In this document: positions 1 through 9,496 of the stretch, one piece after another | Numbering within the stretch: position 1 is the stretch's first letter | How the letters are laid out: each line of letters starts with the position of its first letter | DNA from: an uncultured Pelagibacteraceae bacterium | Lineage (GTDB): Bacteria; Pseudomonadota; Alphaproteobacteria; Pelagibacterales; AG-422-B15 | Direction: 5' to 3' | NCBI GenBank assembly: GCA_902580665.1 | Contig: CACHLP010000004.1 | Location: 1-40,000 of the forward strand | DNA length: 40,000 bases | Notes under the pieces: model-generated | Seen by the model: the letters and a program-made list of their open reading frames with translations, nothing else | What the model was told of the DNA's origin: nothing | Databases searched by the model: none | Made by a program: the position numbers and the translations under genes

Positions 1-359
1 AACCTAACATGGTAATTTCAGGTACAGAAAATAGTCATCAAGCAAATTATAAGGAAGTTGCAGAAAAAACTCTAGATTGCCTAAAATCGTCTGTGCCTGA
101 TGAATTGCCAGGTATTGTTTTTCTATCGGGTGGTCAATCTGATATTGATGCAACTGCACACTTAGATGAGATGAATAAAATTGGTGGGCTTAAATGGAAA
201 CTAAGCTTCTCTTATGGGAGAGCATTGCAGCAAGCAGCATTGAAAGCTTGGTCGGGTAATGACAGTAATCTAGAGGATGCGCAAAAAGCATTTGGCCATC
301 GTGCAATCATGAACATGAAAGCTTCTTTAGGTGAATGGAGCGAGTCACTTGAGGCTTAA
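1..359 (+). CDS. Fructose-bisphosphate aldolase class I, C-terminal part (5' end outside window)
   Basis: Reading frame is open to the left edge (..PNMVISGTEN..); IVFLSGGQSDIDATAHLDEMN and WKLSFSYGRALQQAALKAW are class I FBA C-terminal motifs. Confidence 0.9.
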   Translation, partial: PNMVISGTENSHQANYKEVAEKTLDCLKSSVPDELPGIVFLSGGQSDIDATAHLDEMNKIGGLKWKLSFSYGRALQQAALKAWSGNDSNLEDAQKAFGHRAIMNMKASLGEWSESLEA

Positions 360-363
360 TTAA

Positions 364-927
364 ATGAAAATTAATGGAAATTCTGTAAAACCTGGAATGA
401 TTTTAGAGCATAAGGGTGAGTTGTGGACTGTTGCCAAATCACAATCTGTAAAACCTGGTAAGGGTGGAGCATTTAATCAGGTTGAAATGAAAAATATTAA
501 AACTGGATCAAAACTAAATGAGAGGTTCAGAGCTTCTGAGGAAGTAGAGCGTGTACGAGTAGATGAAGAAAAGTACCAATATTTATATAAACAAGATGCT
601 AAACTGGTTTTTATGAATACTGAGTCCTACGAACAAATAGAACTAGATTCAGAAATTGCTGGGGATCGAATGGCCTTGATGAGTGAAAATGATGAAGTTA
701 TAATTGAAATGTACAATGACAAGGCAATTGGAATACAACTTCCAAAAACACTCTCCTTTATTGTTAATGAAACGGAAGCGGTTGTTAAGGGTCAAACAGC
801 TGCATCCTCAAATAAACCTGCGATATTAGAGAATGGCATAAGAGTAATGGTGCCACCTTTTATTGAGCAAGGCGAGAGAATTGAAATTAACACTGAGGAT
901 TTAACCTATTCTAAAAGAATTGACTAA
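364..927 (+). CDS. efp: Elongation factor P
   Basis: 187 aa; N-terminal KPGMILEHKGELWTV.. KPGKGGAFNQVEMKNIKTGSK and C-terminal RIEINTEDLTYSKR typical of EF-P. Confidence 0.95.
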   Translation: MKINGNSVKPGMILEHKGELWTVAKSQSVKPGKGGAFNQVEMKNIKTGSKLNERFRASEEVERVRVDEEKYQYLYKQDAKLVFMNTESYEQIELDSEIAGDRMALMSENDEVIIEMYNDKAIGIQLPKTLSFIVNETEAVVKGQTAASSNKPAILENGIRVMVPPFIEQGERIEINTEDLTYSKRID

Positions 928-1709
928 TGAGTTACTCAGATCCTTACATAAATGCAATATTCCTTGCTTCAAGAAAAGTAAGTAAAAATCTCATAAGAGA
1001 CTTCGGAGAGGTTGAAAAATTGCAGGTATCTTTAAAGGGAGTTTCTGATTTTGTCTCTTTAGCAGACACCCGAGCAGAAAAACAAATAATAAAAGAACTT
1101 ACTTATTCTTATCCTAAAATAAATATTCTTGCTGAAGAAAATGGAACTATAGAAAACTCAGACGAAAATATAAGATGGATAATCGATCCTATCGATGGTA
1201 CGAGTAATTTTGTTTTTAGTATTCCCCATTTTGCAATTTCAATTGCCTTAGAAAAAGACAATGAAATTATTGTAGGTGGAGTGTATCAGCCGCTAACAGA
1301 TGAATTTTTTTGGGCGGTAAAAGGTAGGGGCGCCTTTTGTAATAACCTAAGACTGAGAGTATCGTTAAGGGAAAACTTAGAAGACTGCATGATTGGAACA
1401 GGCATTCCTCACAGAGGAATGAAAGGACATGAAGATTATCTGCCTGGACTTAAAACAGTAATGAAAAATGTAAGCGGAGTAAGAAGATTAGGAGCTGCAT
1501 CTTTGGATCTAGCATATGTTGCTGCAGGCAAGTATGACGGTTATTGGGAAAAAAACTTAAAGCTCGTTGATATCGCTGCAGGATCATTAATTGTAAAAGA
1601 GGCAGGAGGAAAAGTAACTGACTTTGAAGGAAGAGAGGGTTATCTTAAATCAGGAAGTGTTCTTGCAACTAACTTTAGAATCCATGACCAACTTCAAAGA
1701 ATAATTTAA
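927..1709 (+). CDS. suhB: Inositol monophosphatase family protein (SuhB-like)
   Basis: IMPase motifs EENGTIENSDENIRWIIDPIDGTSNF and LKLVDIAAGSLIVKEAGG; 1-nt overlap with efp. Confidence 0.85.
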   Translation: MSYSDPYINAIFLASRKVSKNLIRDFGEVEKLQVSLKGVSDFVSLADTRAEKQIIKELTYSYPKINILAEENGTIENSDENIRWIIDPIDGTSNFVFSIPHFAISIALEKDNEIIVGGVYQPLTDEFFWAVKGRGAFCNNLRLRVSLRENLEDCMIGTGIPHRGMKGHEDYLPGLKTVMKNVSGVRRLGAASLDLAYVAAGKYDGYWEKNLKLVDIAAGSLIVKEAGGKVTDFEGREGYLKSGSVLATNFRIHDQLQRII

Positions 1710-2012
1710 TTATATTTTTATACCAAATCTATTTAAAATTTTCTTTTCAAAGTTCCAAAAATATTGAAATTGTCCAAAAGGAAGGGCAACTAATAACAAT
1801 AATATTTGATATATAAAAAATAAAAAAATAACTCTGATTGGCCAAAATATAATTGGATTTAAGTCTTCCTCTTGCAAGCCAATGATTTTAAAAAATTCTA
1901 TTGTTATATAAAGTGACAATGATCCTGTGATTGCAAATACTATCATTATTAGAGTAAACTGCCAAAAACTCATTATATTGAGCCTTTTCATCATTGCATA
2001 AACTATTCTCAT
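1710..2012 (-). CDS. Small membrane protein, DUF6787-like
   Basis: 100 aa with two hydrophobic segments and a QFQYFWNFEKKILNRF C-terminus; family assignment from memory only. Confidence 0.5.
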   Translation of the reverse strand: MRIVYAMMKRLNIMSFWQFTLIMIVFAITGSLSLYITIEFFKIIGLQEEDLNPIIFWPIRVIFLFFIYQILLLLVALPFGQFQYFWNFEKKILNRFGIKI

Positions 2013-2083
2013 AGAAATTCACTAAATAAATATTGATCAGAATTATTATATAGGTTAATTAACCTCAAAATTAACTAAATAAA

Positions 2084-2302
2084 ATGAAAAAAGATAAACA
2101 TCCAAATTATCACACAATTAACGTTGTAATGACAGATGGCACGAAGTTTGAAACTAAGTCTACATGGGGAAAAGAAGGAGATACAATGTCACTTGATATA
2201 GATCCTTTATCTCATCCTGCATGGACTGGTGGGCAGCAAAAAATTCAAGATAAAGGTCAAGTAAGCAGATTTAAGAAGAGATTTAGCAATCTTAAAACTT
2301 AA
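2084..2302 (+). CDS. rpmE: 50S ribosomal protein L31
   Basis: 72 aa; [24 protein letters not shown].. [14 protein letters not shown].. RFKKRF. Confidence 0.93.
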   Translation: MKKDKHPNYHTINVVMTDGTKFETKSTWGKEGDTMSLDIDPLSHPAWTGGQQKIQDKGQVSRFKKRFSNLKT

Positions 2303-2376
2303 ACCTGAAACCTTGAAATCAAGTTAATTATCACAATATATATTCTGCTGATGGCAATAATGTATCAGCAAAATTT

Positions 2377-2434
2377 GCCTAGCTTAATATAAGTAGGCTA
2401 TAACTTTTAATCGCTTAAGGAGGATTAAACTATG
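2377..2434 (+). promoter_or_regulatory. ROSE-like RNA thermometer in the hsp20 5' UTR
   Basis: Hairpin GCCTA-g-CTT-aatat-AAG-TAGGC (2377-2398), then SD-sequestering hairpin TTTAA-TC(G)CT-taagg-AGGA-TTAAA (2406-2429) with the UYGCU motif (2411-2415) opposite AGGA (2421-2424), directly before the ATG at 2432. Confidence 0.75.
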
Positions 2435-2860
2435 ACTACATTTGACTTATCGCCACTACTGCGCTCAAGCGTAGGTTTTGACGCATTTGACAATATTTTT
2501 GACTCTGTTTTTAATATTAACGAGACTGGAAGTGCATACCCGCCTTACAATATTGTGAAATCGGGTAATAATTATACCATAACACTTGCAGTAGCTGGTT
2601 TTTCAATGTCTAACTTAGACATTTCAGTTCAAGAAAATGAGCTAATAATCAGTGGAAAGACCAATGATTCTGAAAATAATGTTGAGTTCTTGCATAAAGG
2701 TATTGCTGGCAGAAGTTTTGAAAGAAAATTTCGATTAGCTGACACTATCAAAGTATCTGATGCAAACTATGAGAATGGTTTATTGCATGTATTTCTTGAA
2801 AGGGAAATTCCAGAACATCAAAAACCTAGAAAAATAGAAATTAATAATAAAATTAATTAA
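2432..2860 (+). CDS. Small heat shock protein, Hsp20/IbpA family
   Basis: Alpha-crystallin domain (YPPYNIVKSGNNYTITLAVAGFSMSNLDISVQENELIISGK.. GLLHVFLEREIPE). Confidence 0.93.
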   Translation: MTTFDLSPLLRSSVGFDAFDNIFDSVFNINETGSAYPPYNIVKSGNNYTITLAVAGFSMSNLDISVQENELIISGKTNDSENNVEFLHKGIAGRSFERKFRLADTIKVSDANYENGLLHVFLEREIPEHQKPRKIEINNKIN

Positions 2861-2869
2861 TATTAATAT

Positions 2870-2908
2870 GGAGCTGCTGATAATATTTAGCAGCTCCTCT
2901 ATATTTTT
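2870..2908 (+). terminator. Rho-independent terminator after hsp20
   Basis: Perfect 9-bp stem GGAGCTGCT (2870-2878) / AGCAGCTCC (2889-2897), followed by a T-rich tail to 2908. Confidence 0.75.
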
Positions 2909-3886
2909 ATGAAAGCAATTACTTATGACAAGTTTGGAGGCCCTGAAGTCCTATATATATCTGACAACATAGAGACACCAAAGGTTAGTAATGAAGAAGT
3001 ATTAATTAAAGTACATGCAGCAGGAATTAATAGACCAGACATATTGCAACGCAAGGGGCAATATCCACCCCCTAAAGGCGCTTCAGAGATACTTGGACTA
3101 GAGGTTTCAGGAACTATTGTAGATTGTGGTGAAGGTATTCATAAAGAATTTCTTGACAAAAATGTTTGTGCTCTACTTACTGGTGGTGGATATGCTGAAT
3201 ATGTGAAATGCCATAAATCAACAATACTACCTGTTCCCAAAGGAATTTCGCTTAGTGATGCTTGCACTATCCCTGAAACTTTTTTTACTGTATGGACAAA
3301 TTTATTTGACCTTGCGAAACTTAAAAGAAATGAAACACTGCTTATTCACGGCGGCGCTAGCGGTATTGGGTTAACCGCTGTTTCAATGGCAATGGCTTTT
3401 GGAGTGAAATGTATTGTTACAGTAGGATCTGATGAAAAAGAAAAGTATTTAAATTCTCTAAATGTAGAACGAGTAATTAATTATAAGACTGATGATTTTG
3501 AAAAAATAATTCTCAACGAGTATAAAGGTATTGATGTAATTTTGGATATGGTAGGAGGAAATTACTTCCAAAAAAATCTAAATATAATGAAACGTTTTGG
3601 AAGACTAATTAATATTGCATATCTTCAGGGCTCAAAGATTGAAGCGAATCTTCTTCCAATTATGTTAAAGAGATTAATCATTTCGGGATCTACTTTAAGA
3701 ACAAGGGCAAATAAAGAAAAGGCTGAAATAGCTGAAAATCTTAAAAAGAATATTTGGCCATTGATAGAAAATAACAATATTAAACTTCATATTGATAAAA
3801 AATTTGATATCAGTGATGTATCAAAAGCTCACCAATACATGGAAAATAATAAAAATATAGGTAAATTACTGCTAAATTTTGAGTAA
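2909..3886 (+). CDS. NAD(P)H quinone oxidoreductase, zinc-free MDR family (Qor/PIG3-like)
   Basis: MKAITYDKFGGPEVL.., AAGINRPDILQRKGQYPPPKGASEILGLEVSG, LLIHGGASGIGLTAV. Confidence 0.9.
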   Translation: MKAITYDKFGGPEVLYISDNIETPKVSNEEVLIKVHAAGINRPDILQRKGQYPPPKGASEILGLEVSGTIVDCGEGIHKEFLDKNVCALLTGGGYAEYVKCHKSTILPVPKGISLSDACTIPETFFTVWTNLFDLAKLKRNETLLIHGGASGIGLTAVSMAMAFGVKCIVTVGSDEKEKYLNSLNVERVINYKTDDFEKIILNEYKGIDVILDMVGGNYFQKNLNIMKRFGRLINIAYLQGSKIEANLLPIMLKRLIISGSTLRTRANKEKAEIAENLKKNIWPLIENNNIKLHIDKKFDISDVSKAHQYMENNKNIGKLLLNFE

Positions 3887-3938
3887 AGCTTTAAAAAAAT
3901 GATAAACTAACATATAAGGATTTTCTTAATTACAGATT

Positions 3939-4580
3939 ATGAAAACAAAAAAATTACCACTTATGCCAAAAGCTACTGCAATTTGGCTTGTAGATAACAC
4001 TTCCCTATCTTTTAAACAGATTGGAGATTTCTGTGGCATGCATGAACTAGAAATCAAAGGTATTGCCGACGGCGAAGTAGGTGCAGGAATTAAAGGATTA
4101 AATCCAATTACTAGTGGTCAGTTAACTAAAGAGGAGATTGATAGATGTGTTGCATCTGAAGAAGAAGATCTTCAAATCATTGAAAATGAAATCTCTGAAA
4201 AAACAGAACAATCAAAGAAAAAAAAGAAATACACACCTCTATCTAAAAGACAAGATAGGCCAGATGCTGTTTATTGGTTGATTAGAAATCACCCTGAATT
4301 AAAAGACTCTCAGGTAGCTCGTTTAGTCGGAAGTACCAAAAATACTATAGATGGAATAAGAAAGAGAACTCATTGGAATATGGCGAACATCAGACCTCAA
4401 GACCCAATCGGTCTTGGTCTATGTAGGCAAATAGAATTAGATGAAGCTCTTGAGAAAGCTGAGCGGTCAATTAAGCGTGCTGAAAAGAAAAAAGCAAAAG
4501 AAGAAAAGCTAATCTTAGAGGAAATGAATATTCAAAATGAAGAGAATCCCTCCTCAGCAAATATAACTATAGACGAATAA
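3939..4580 (+). CDS. DUF1013 (COG3820) domain protein
   Basis: LPLMPKATAIWLVDNTSLSFKQIGDFCGMHELEIKGIADGEV.. DPIGLGLCRQIELDEAL, typical of this alphaproteobacterial family. Confidence 0.85.
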   Translation: MKTKKLPLMPKATAIWLVDNTSLSFKQIGDFCGMHELEIKGIADGEVGAGIKGLNPITSGQLTKEEIDRCVASEEEDLQIIENEISEKTEQSKKKKKYTPLSKRQDRPDAVYWLIRNHPELKDSQVARLVGSTKNTIDGIRKRTHWNMANIRPQDPIGLGLCRQIELDEALEKAERSIKRAEKKKAKEEKLILEEMNIQNEENPSSANITIDE

Positions 4581-4586
4581 GTTTTA

Positions 4587-5078
4587 TTGATGAAAAGTTT
4601 GCCACTCGTTAGCATAATAATGGGAAGTCAATCGGATTGGCCAACAATGAAACATGCATCAAAGATTCTAACTAAGTTTAAAATTAAACATGAGGTAAAG
4701 ATTGTTTCAGCCCACCGCACTCCGAAACGATTATACAAATATGCTGAAGAAGCTGACAAAAGAGGAATAAAAGTAATAATTGCAGGAGCTGGAGGAGCTG
4801 CTCATCTTCCTGGTATGACTGCTTCAATAAGTAATTTACCAGTACTTGGTGTTCCAGTTGAGTCTAAAAAATTAAAAGGATTGGATAGCTTATTATCAAT
4901 CGCTCAAATGCCTGCAGGTGTTCCAGTAGGGTCACTAGCTTTAGGAGAATCAGGGGCAAAAAATGCTGCCTTATTAGCAATCTCAATATTAAGTGGTGAA
5001 GATAAAATTCTTAAAAAAAAATATAAGAGTTGGCGTTTAAAGCAAACTCAATCAGTAAATATCAAACCTAAAAAATGA
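4587..5078 (+). CDS. purE: 5-(carboxyamino)imidazole ribonucleotide mutase
   Basis: [40 protein letters not shown]; followed by purK with overlap. Confidence 0.95.
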   Translation: MMKSLPLVSIIMGSQSDWPTMKHASKILTKFKIKHEVKIVSAHRTPKRLYKYAEEADKRGIKVIIAGAGGAAHLPGMTASISNLPVLGVPVESKKLKGLDSLLSIAQMPAGVPVGSLALGESGAKNAALLAISILSGEDKILKKKYKSWRLKQTQSVNIKPKK

Positions 5079-6148
5079 GTTTAAAAGTTTCCACCGTTGG
5101 TATTATTGGTGGTGGACAGCTTGGCATGTTCTTAGCTCATTCATGTAATAAGTTAGGGCTTAAAGCATTCGTTTACTCAGACAGCAAAAGTGTTCCCGCG
5201 GAAAAATATGCTGATAAGATGTTCTACGGTTCCTTTGAAGATGTTAAAAGTTTAAAAATATTTAGTAGTGAAGTAGATCTTATAACCTACGAATTTGAAA
5301 ATGTATCGACAAAAGCTCTTAAAAAATTAAAGAGAAAGAAAATATATCCACCTATTTCTGCACTGACTATTAGTCAGGATAGAAAAAAAGAGAAACAATT
5401 CTTCTCAAAAAATAAAATTAACCACGCAGGAATTGGTCTTCTAAATAACAAGAATAGTTTGAAAAAAATAAAAACTTCAATTCAGTATCCTGTAATATTA
5501 AAGACAACTAGATTTGGATACGATGGCAAAGGACAAGCATTAGTAAAAAATACCAAAAACTTAGAAAGAAAATGGAAAGAGAATGGTTATCAGGACTGTA
5601 TTATTGAAAGGAAAATTAATCTTAAAAAAGAAGTCTCAGTTATATGTGCCAGAGACATTAAACGAAATTTTTATTTTTATCCAACATTCGCCAATGTACA
5701 CAAAAACCATATACTTTGTGAAACAACATCTCCTAGTAGTATAAATACGGAAATTGAAGTTAAATTATTAAAATTATCAAAAAAAATTATAACAAAGCTT
5801 AATTATGTTGGATTATTAACGATTGAATTTTTCATTGATAAAGAAAATAATATCTTTGTTAATGAAATTGCTCCAAGGGTTCATAATTCTGGGCATATAA
5901 CGCTTGATAATGCAAATATAAGTCAATTTGAGTTGCATATAAAAGCCATTTCAGGAAAAAAAATTCTTAAACCCAAAATACTCAAAAAAGGACTTATGAG
6001 AAATCTTATAGGCAATGAAATAAAAAGAATAAAAAGAATAAAATCTTTGAGGAAATATAAAGACTTCAAAAAAAAAATTAAGTATGACTATGGCAAAAAG
6101 ATCGTAATAGGAGGCCGAAAAATGGGTCACATTAATTTTGTCTCATAA
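5075..6148 (+). CDS. purK: 5-(carboxyamino)imidazole ribonucleotide synthase
   Basis: [16 protein letters not shown].., ATP-grasp motifs [31 protein letters not shown] overlap with purE. Confidence 0.93.
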   Translation: MSLKVSTVGIIGGGQLGMFLAHSCNKLGLKAFVYSDSKSVPAEKYADKMFYGSFEDVKSLKIFSSEVDLITYEFENVSTKALKKLKRKKIYPPISALTISQDRKKEKQFFSKNKINHAGIGLLNNKNSLKKIKTSIQYPVILKTTRFGYDGKGQALVKNTKNLERKWKENGYQDCIIERKINLKKEVSVICARDIKRNFYFYPTFANVHKNHILCETTSPSSINTEIEVKLLKLSKKIITKLNYVGLLTIEFFIDKENNIFVNEIAPRVHNSGHITLDNANISQFELHIKAISGKKILKPKILKKGLMRNLIGNEIKRIKRIKSLRKYKDFKKKIKYDYGKKIVIGGRKMGHINFVS

Positions 6149-6188
6149 TTGAATATAATTTTATTTGGCTAGACAAAGGAATTCTAAG

Positions 6189-6239
6189 ATGGTAAAAATC
6201 CACAATTTTAAAACGCTCTTAAGGAGGGCAATAAGATAG
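6189..6239 (+). CDS. Putative 16-codon upstream ORF in the rpsU leader ([16 protein letters not shown])
   Basis: ATG 6189, AAAGGA 8 nt upstream (6175-6180), stop TAG 6237-6239 overlapping the rpsU start at 6236-6238. Could be chance. Confidence 0.35.
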   Translation: MVKIHNFKTLLRRAIR

Positions 6240-6433
6240 TTGAAGTAAGTGTAAAAGATAATAACGTCGAAGGTGCTTTACGTATCCTCAAGAAAAAAAT
6301 GCAAAGAGAAGGCATTTTTAAAGAAATGAAAATGAGAACTTATTTCGAAAAACCTAGCCAGAAAAAATTAAGAGAAAAAGCAGAGAACATTCGTCGATCT
6401 AGAAAAATGGCTAGAAGAAAATTGTACAGCTAA
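6236..6433 (+). CDS. rpsU: 30S ribosomal protein S21 (apparent AUA start; absent from the ORF track)
   Basis: Hand translation (M)[71 protein letters not shown] 8 nt upstream of the ATA. Confidence 0.88.
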   Translation: MVEVSVKDNNVEGALRILKKKMQREGIFKEMKMRTYFEKPSQKKLREKAENIRRSRKMARRKLYS

Positions 6434-6439
6434 GATTAG

Positions 6440-7840
6440 CTATAAAGCCTTAACAATACCCTCAACCATTTTTTTTGCATCAGAGAAGAGCATCATAGTA
6501 TTGTCTCTGTAAAATAATTCATTATCTACCCCGGCATAACCTAAACCTCTACCCCTCTTAACAAATAAAACTGTATTTGCATTTTCTACATCAAGGATTG
6601 GCATTCCATAAATTGGCGAAGAAGGATCAGTTTTAGCTATAGGGTTAGTTACGTCATTTGCTCCTATTACAAATGCTACATCTGCTTGAGAAAATTCTGA
6701 ATTGATATCTTCCAATTCAAAAACATCATCATATGGTACATTAGCCTCAGCTAACAAAACGTTCATATGACCAGGCATTCTTCCTGCAACTGGGTGAATT
6801 GCAAAAGTTACTTTAACTCCATTTTTTTTTAAGGCATCGGTCATCTCTTTTAATACGTGCTGAGCTTGAGCTACTGCCATTCCATAGCCTGGCACAATGA
6901 TCACAGATCCGGCATTTTTCATTATAAATGCTGCGTCATCAAAGCCACCCTCTTTTACAGGTCGTTGCTCTACATCTTTATTAACTGCAATATCATCACC
7001 CCCGAAACCACCTAATATTACACTTATGAATGATCTGTTCATTGCGGCACACATTATATATGAAAGTATGGCGCCAGATGATCCAACTAAGGCACCAGTA
7101 ATTATTAGTGCTGTATTTCCAAGTGTAAACCCAATGCCCGCTGCAGCCCATCCTGAATATGAATTAAGCATAGATACAACCACTGGCATATCTGCTCCAC
7201 CAATCGGAATAATAATAAGAAAGCCTATTAAAAATGATAGTGCGATAATTGTTAAATATATCTTTTGATCTTGATTGAAGCAAAAATATACAATGCCAGC
7301 AATAATTATAATCCCAATAAGTAAATTGAGCATATGTTGACCTTTAAATACTATCGGAGAACCAGACATTATTCCTTGAAGTTTACCGAACGCGATCACA
7401 GAGCCAGAAAAAGTAATTGCACCTATCACTGCCCCTAAAGACATTTCAACTAAACTTAGAGTTTTTATATTTCCCAAGGTACCAATCTTAAATGCCTCTG
7501 GTGCATAAAATGCTGCAAGCGCAACAAATACAGCGGCTAAACCTACTAGGCTATGGAAACCAGCAACCAACTGTGGCATGTCTGTCATAGCAATTCTTTT
7601 CGCTATAATTGCCCCTACTATTCCGCCAAATGCAATTGCAACTATAACAAATACGATAGTTTGCACATCTGAAGTAAAGAAATTTACCGAGAATAAAGTT
7701 GCTAAAATAGCAATTACCATTCCTAAGATACCAAAAATATTTCCTCTTCTGGAACTTTCTGGAGATGAGAGCCCTCTTAAAGCAATAATAAAAAATACAC
7801 CAGATACAACATATGCAATGGCAACTAAGTTTGTGAGCAT
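6440..7840 (-). CDS. pntB: NAD(P) transhydrogenase subunit beta
   Basis: 466 aa; [88 protein letters not shown]. Confidence 0.96.
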   Translation of the reverse strand: MLTNLVAIAYVVSGVFFIIALRGLSSPESSRRGNIFGILGMVIAILATLFSVNFFTSDVQTIVFVIVAIAFGGIVGAIIAKRIAMTDMPQLVAGFHSLVGLAAVFVALAAFYAPEAFKIGTLGNIKTLSLVEMSLGAVIGAITFSGSVIAFGKLQGIMSGSPIVFKGQHMLNLLIGIIIIAGIVYFCFNQDQKIYLTIIALSFLIGFLIIIPIGGADMPVVVSMLNSYSGWAAAGIGFTLGNTALIITGALVGSSGAILSYIMCAAMNRSFISVILGGFGGDDIAVNKDVEQRPVKEGGFDDAAFIMKNAGSVIIVPGYGMAVAQAQHVLKEMTDALKKNGVKVTFAIHPVAGRMPGHMNVLLAEANVPYDDVFELEDINSEFSQADVAFVIGANDVTNPIAKTDPSSPIYGMPILDVENANTVLFVKRGRGLGYAGVDNELFYRDNTMMLFSDAKKMVEGIVKAL

Positions 7841-8163
7841 TATTCTTTATCCTCTTTCTTTGGTTTTTTCTTATACATTGCAAGCATTCTCTGTGTTACC
7901 AGAAACCCACCAAATATATTCACAGCAGCCAAGAGTACAGCAAGAAAGCCAAAACCTTTAGAGAGATTTCCTAAAAGTGATAGATCACTACTGAGAACTA
8001 AAGCAAATAATCCACCAACAATTATAACTGATGATATTGCATTAGTGACTGCCATCAAAGGTGTGTGTAGGGCAGGTGTAACGCTCCATACAACGTAATA
8101 TCCAATAAAAATCGATAAAACAAATATTGTTAATCTGAAAATATTTGGATCAACTAATTCCAT
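7840..8163 (-). CDS. pntAB: NAD(P) transhydrogenase subunit alpha part 2 (membrane)
   Basis: 107 aa; [30 protein letters not shown].. [19 protein letters not shown]. Confidence 0.95.
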   Translation of the reverse strand: MELVDPNIFRLTIFVLSIFIGYYVVWSVTPALHTPLMAVTNAISSVIIVGGLFALVLSSDLSLLGNLSKGFGFLAVLLAAVNIFGGFLVTQRMLAMYKKKPKKEDKE

Positions 8164-9284
8164 TATATAAACTCCTCATTAGTTATTTCTTTATTCTTAG
8201 TTACAAGTATGCCTTTTACAATTTCATCATCCCAATCAATGCTTAATTCCTTTGTCTCACTATCAATTAATAAGTCTAAAAAATTTAAAACATTTTTAGA
8301 AAAAAGGGATGAGGCATCTTGAGAAATGGTCGATGTAATATTTTTTACACCTACAACAATTACCCCATTCACATTATTTGTTTCACCTACAGTTGAGCAT
8401 TCACAATTGCCTCCACTTTCAGCAGCTAAATCAATAATTATTGATCCTGGCTTCATAGAATTAACTTGCTCTTTTGAAATTAATAGTGGAGCTTTCTTAC
8501 CTGGAATTAAAGCTGTACATATAGCAATATCTTGAGATGCTAAAGTTTCAGAAATTAGATTTGCCTGCTTTAATTTAAATTCTTCACTCATCTCCTTTGC
8601 ATATCCTCCAGATGTCTCTGCGTCTTTAGCTTCATCACCCTCGACCATCACAAATTTACCCCCTAAGCTTTCAACCTGCTCTTTTGCAGCCATTCTGACA
8701 TCAGTTGCAGAAACGATTGCTCCTAATCTTTTTGCTGTAGCAATAGCTTGCAATCCTGCAACGCCAGCCCCAAATACCATGACCTTAGCAGGGGCTATTG
8801 TTCCTGCTGCTGTCATCATCATGGGCATCGCTTTATTAAAAAGATAAGTAGCATCAATAACAGCTTTGTATCCTGCTAAATTTGATTGTGACGACAAAAT
8901 ATCCATAGATTGAGCTCTCGTTATTCTAGGCATTAATTCCATTGCAAATGACGTTACACCTTTATCTTTCAATTTGATCAGTGTTTCACTATTGTTATAT
9001 GGATCGAGTGATGCAATTAGTACTGATCCCTCATTCATAAGTGCGATCTCCTCGTCGTTTGGTTTATTAATTTTAAGTATCAAATCAGATTTACTAATAT
9101 CAGTAATTTCATTGGATATCCTTGCTCCACTTTTAATGTAATCCTCATTAGAGAAATTTGAGTTTAATCCAGCATCATATTGTATGACCACATTAAGACC
9201 CCAGTCTTTCATCTTCTTTACAGTATCTGGAGAGGCTGCCACTCTGGAGTCAGAATTACTTTCTTTGAGAATATAAACTTGCAT
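8163..9284 (-). CDS. pntAA: NAD(P) transhydrogenase subunit alpha part 1 (NAD-binding)
   Basis: AlaDH/PNT domain: GTIAPAKVMVFGAGVAGLQAIATAKRLGAIVSATDVR, CTALIPGKKAPLLI, IIDLAAESGGNCE. Confidence 0.95.
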   Translation of the reverse strand: MQVYILKESNSDSRVAASPDTVKKMKDWGLNVVIQYDAGLNSNFSNEDYIKSGARISNEITDISKSDLILKINKPNDEEIALMNEGSVLIASLDPYNNSETLIKLKDKGVTSFAMELMPRITRAQSMDILSSQSNLAGYKAVIDATYLFNKAMPMMMTAAGTIAPAKVMVFGAGVAGLQAIATAKRLGAIVSATDVRMAAKEQVESLGGKFVMVEGDEAKDAETSGGYAKEMSEEFKLKQANLISETLASQDIAICTALIPGKKAPLLISKEQVNSMKPGSIIIDLAAESGGNCECSTVGETNNVNGVIVVGVKNITSTISQDASSLFSKNVLNFLDLLIDSETKELSIDWDDEIVKGILVTKNKEITNEEFI

Positions 9285-9296
9285 AATGAATAGAAT

Positions 9297-9407
9297 TTAC
9301 AATAAGAAAATTGCCATAAATACTAGGACTAAGATCACTCCCACAGATCCCCAAACAACCAGCTTTCCGAAAAATGAGTAGGTTTTCTTTTGTTCTGAAA
9401 TGTCCAT
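9297..9407 (-). CDS. Bacterial aa3-type cytochrome c oxidase subunit IV-like small membrane protein
   Basis: Hand translation MDISEQKKTYSFFGKLVVWGSVGVILVLVFMAIFLL* (36 aa); resembles the PF07835 pattern (short polar N-terminus, F..FV.WG, single TM); directly upstream of pntAA. Confidence 0.75.
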   Translation of the reverse strand: MDISEQKKTYSFFGKLVVWGSVGVILVLVFMAIFLL

Positions 9408-9496
9408 AATATTCAGTGTAATATATTTCTTAATTTATAATTTAACAGCATTATTTTTATATAAGTTTTAGCACATAAATTTATTTTATTAAATTT

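Noticed and set aside
6897-8535. ORFs 6897-7268(+), 7551-7883(-), 7578-7961(+), 8326-8535(+)
   Set aside because: Overlap confidently identified pntB/pntAB/pntAA in other frames; no recognisable domain.
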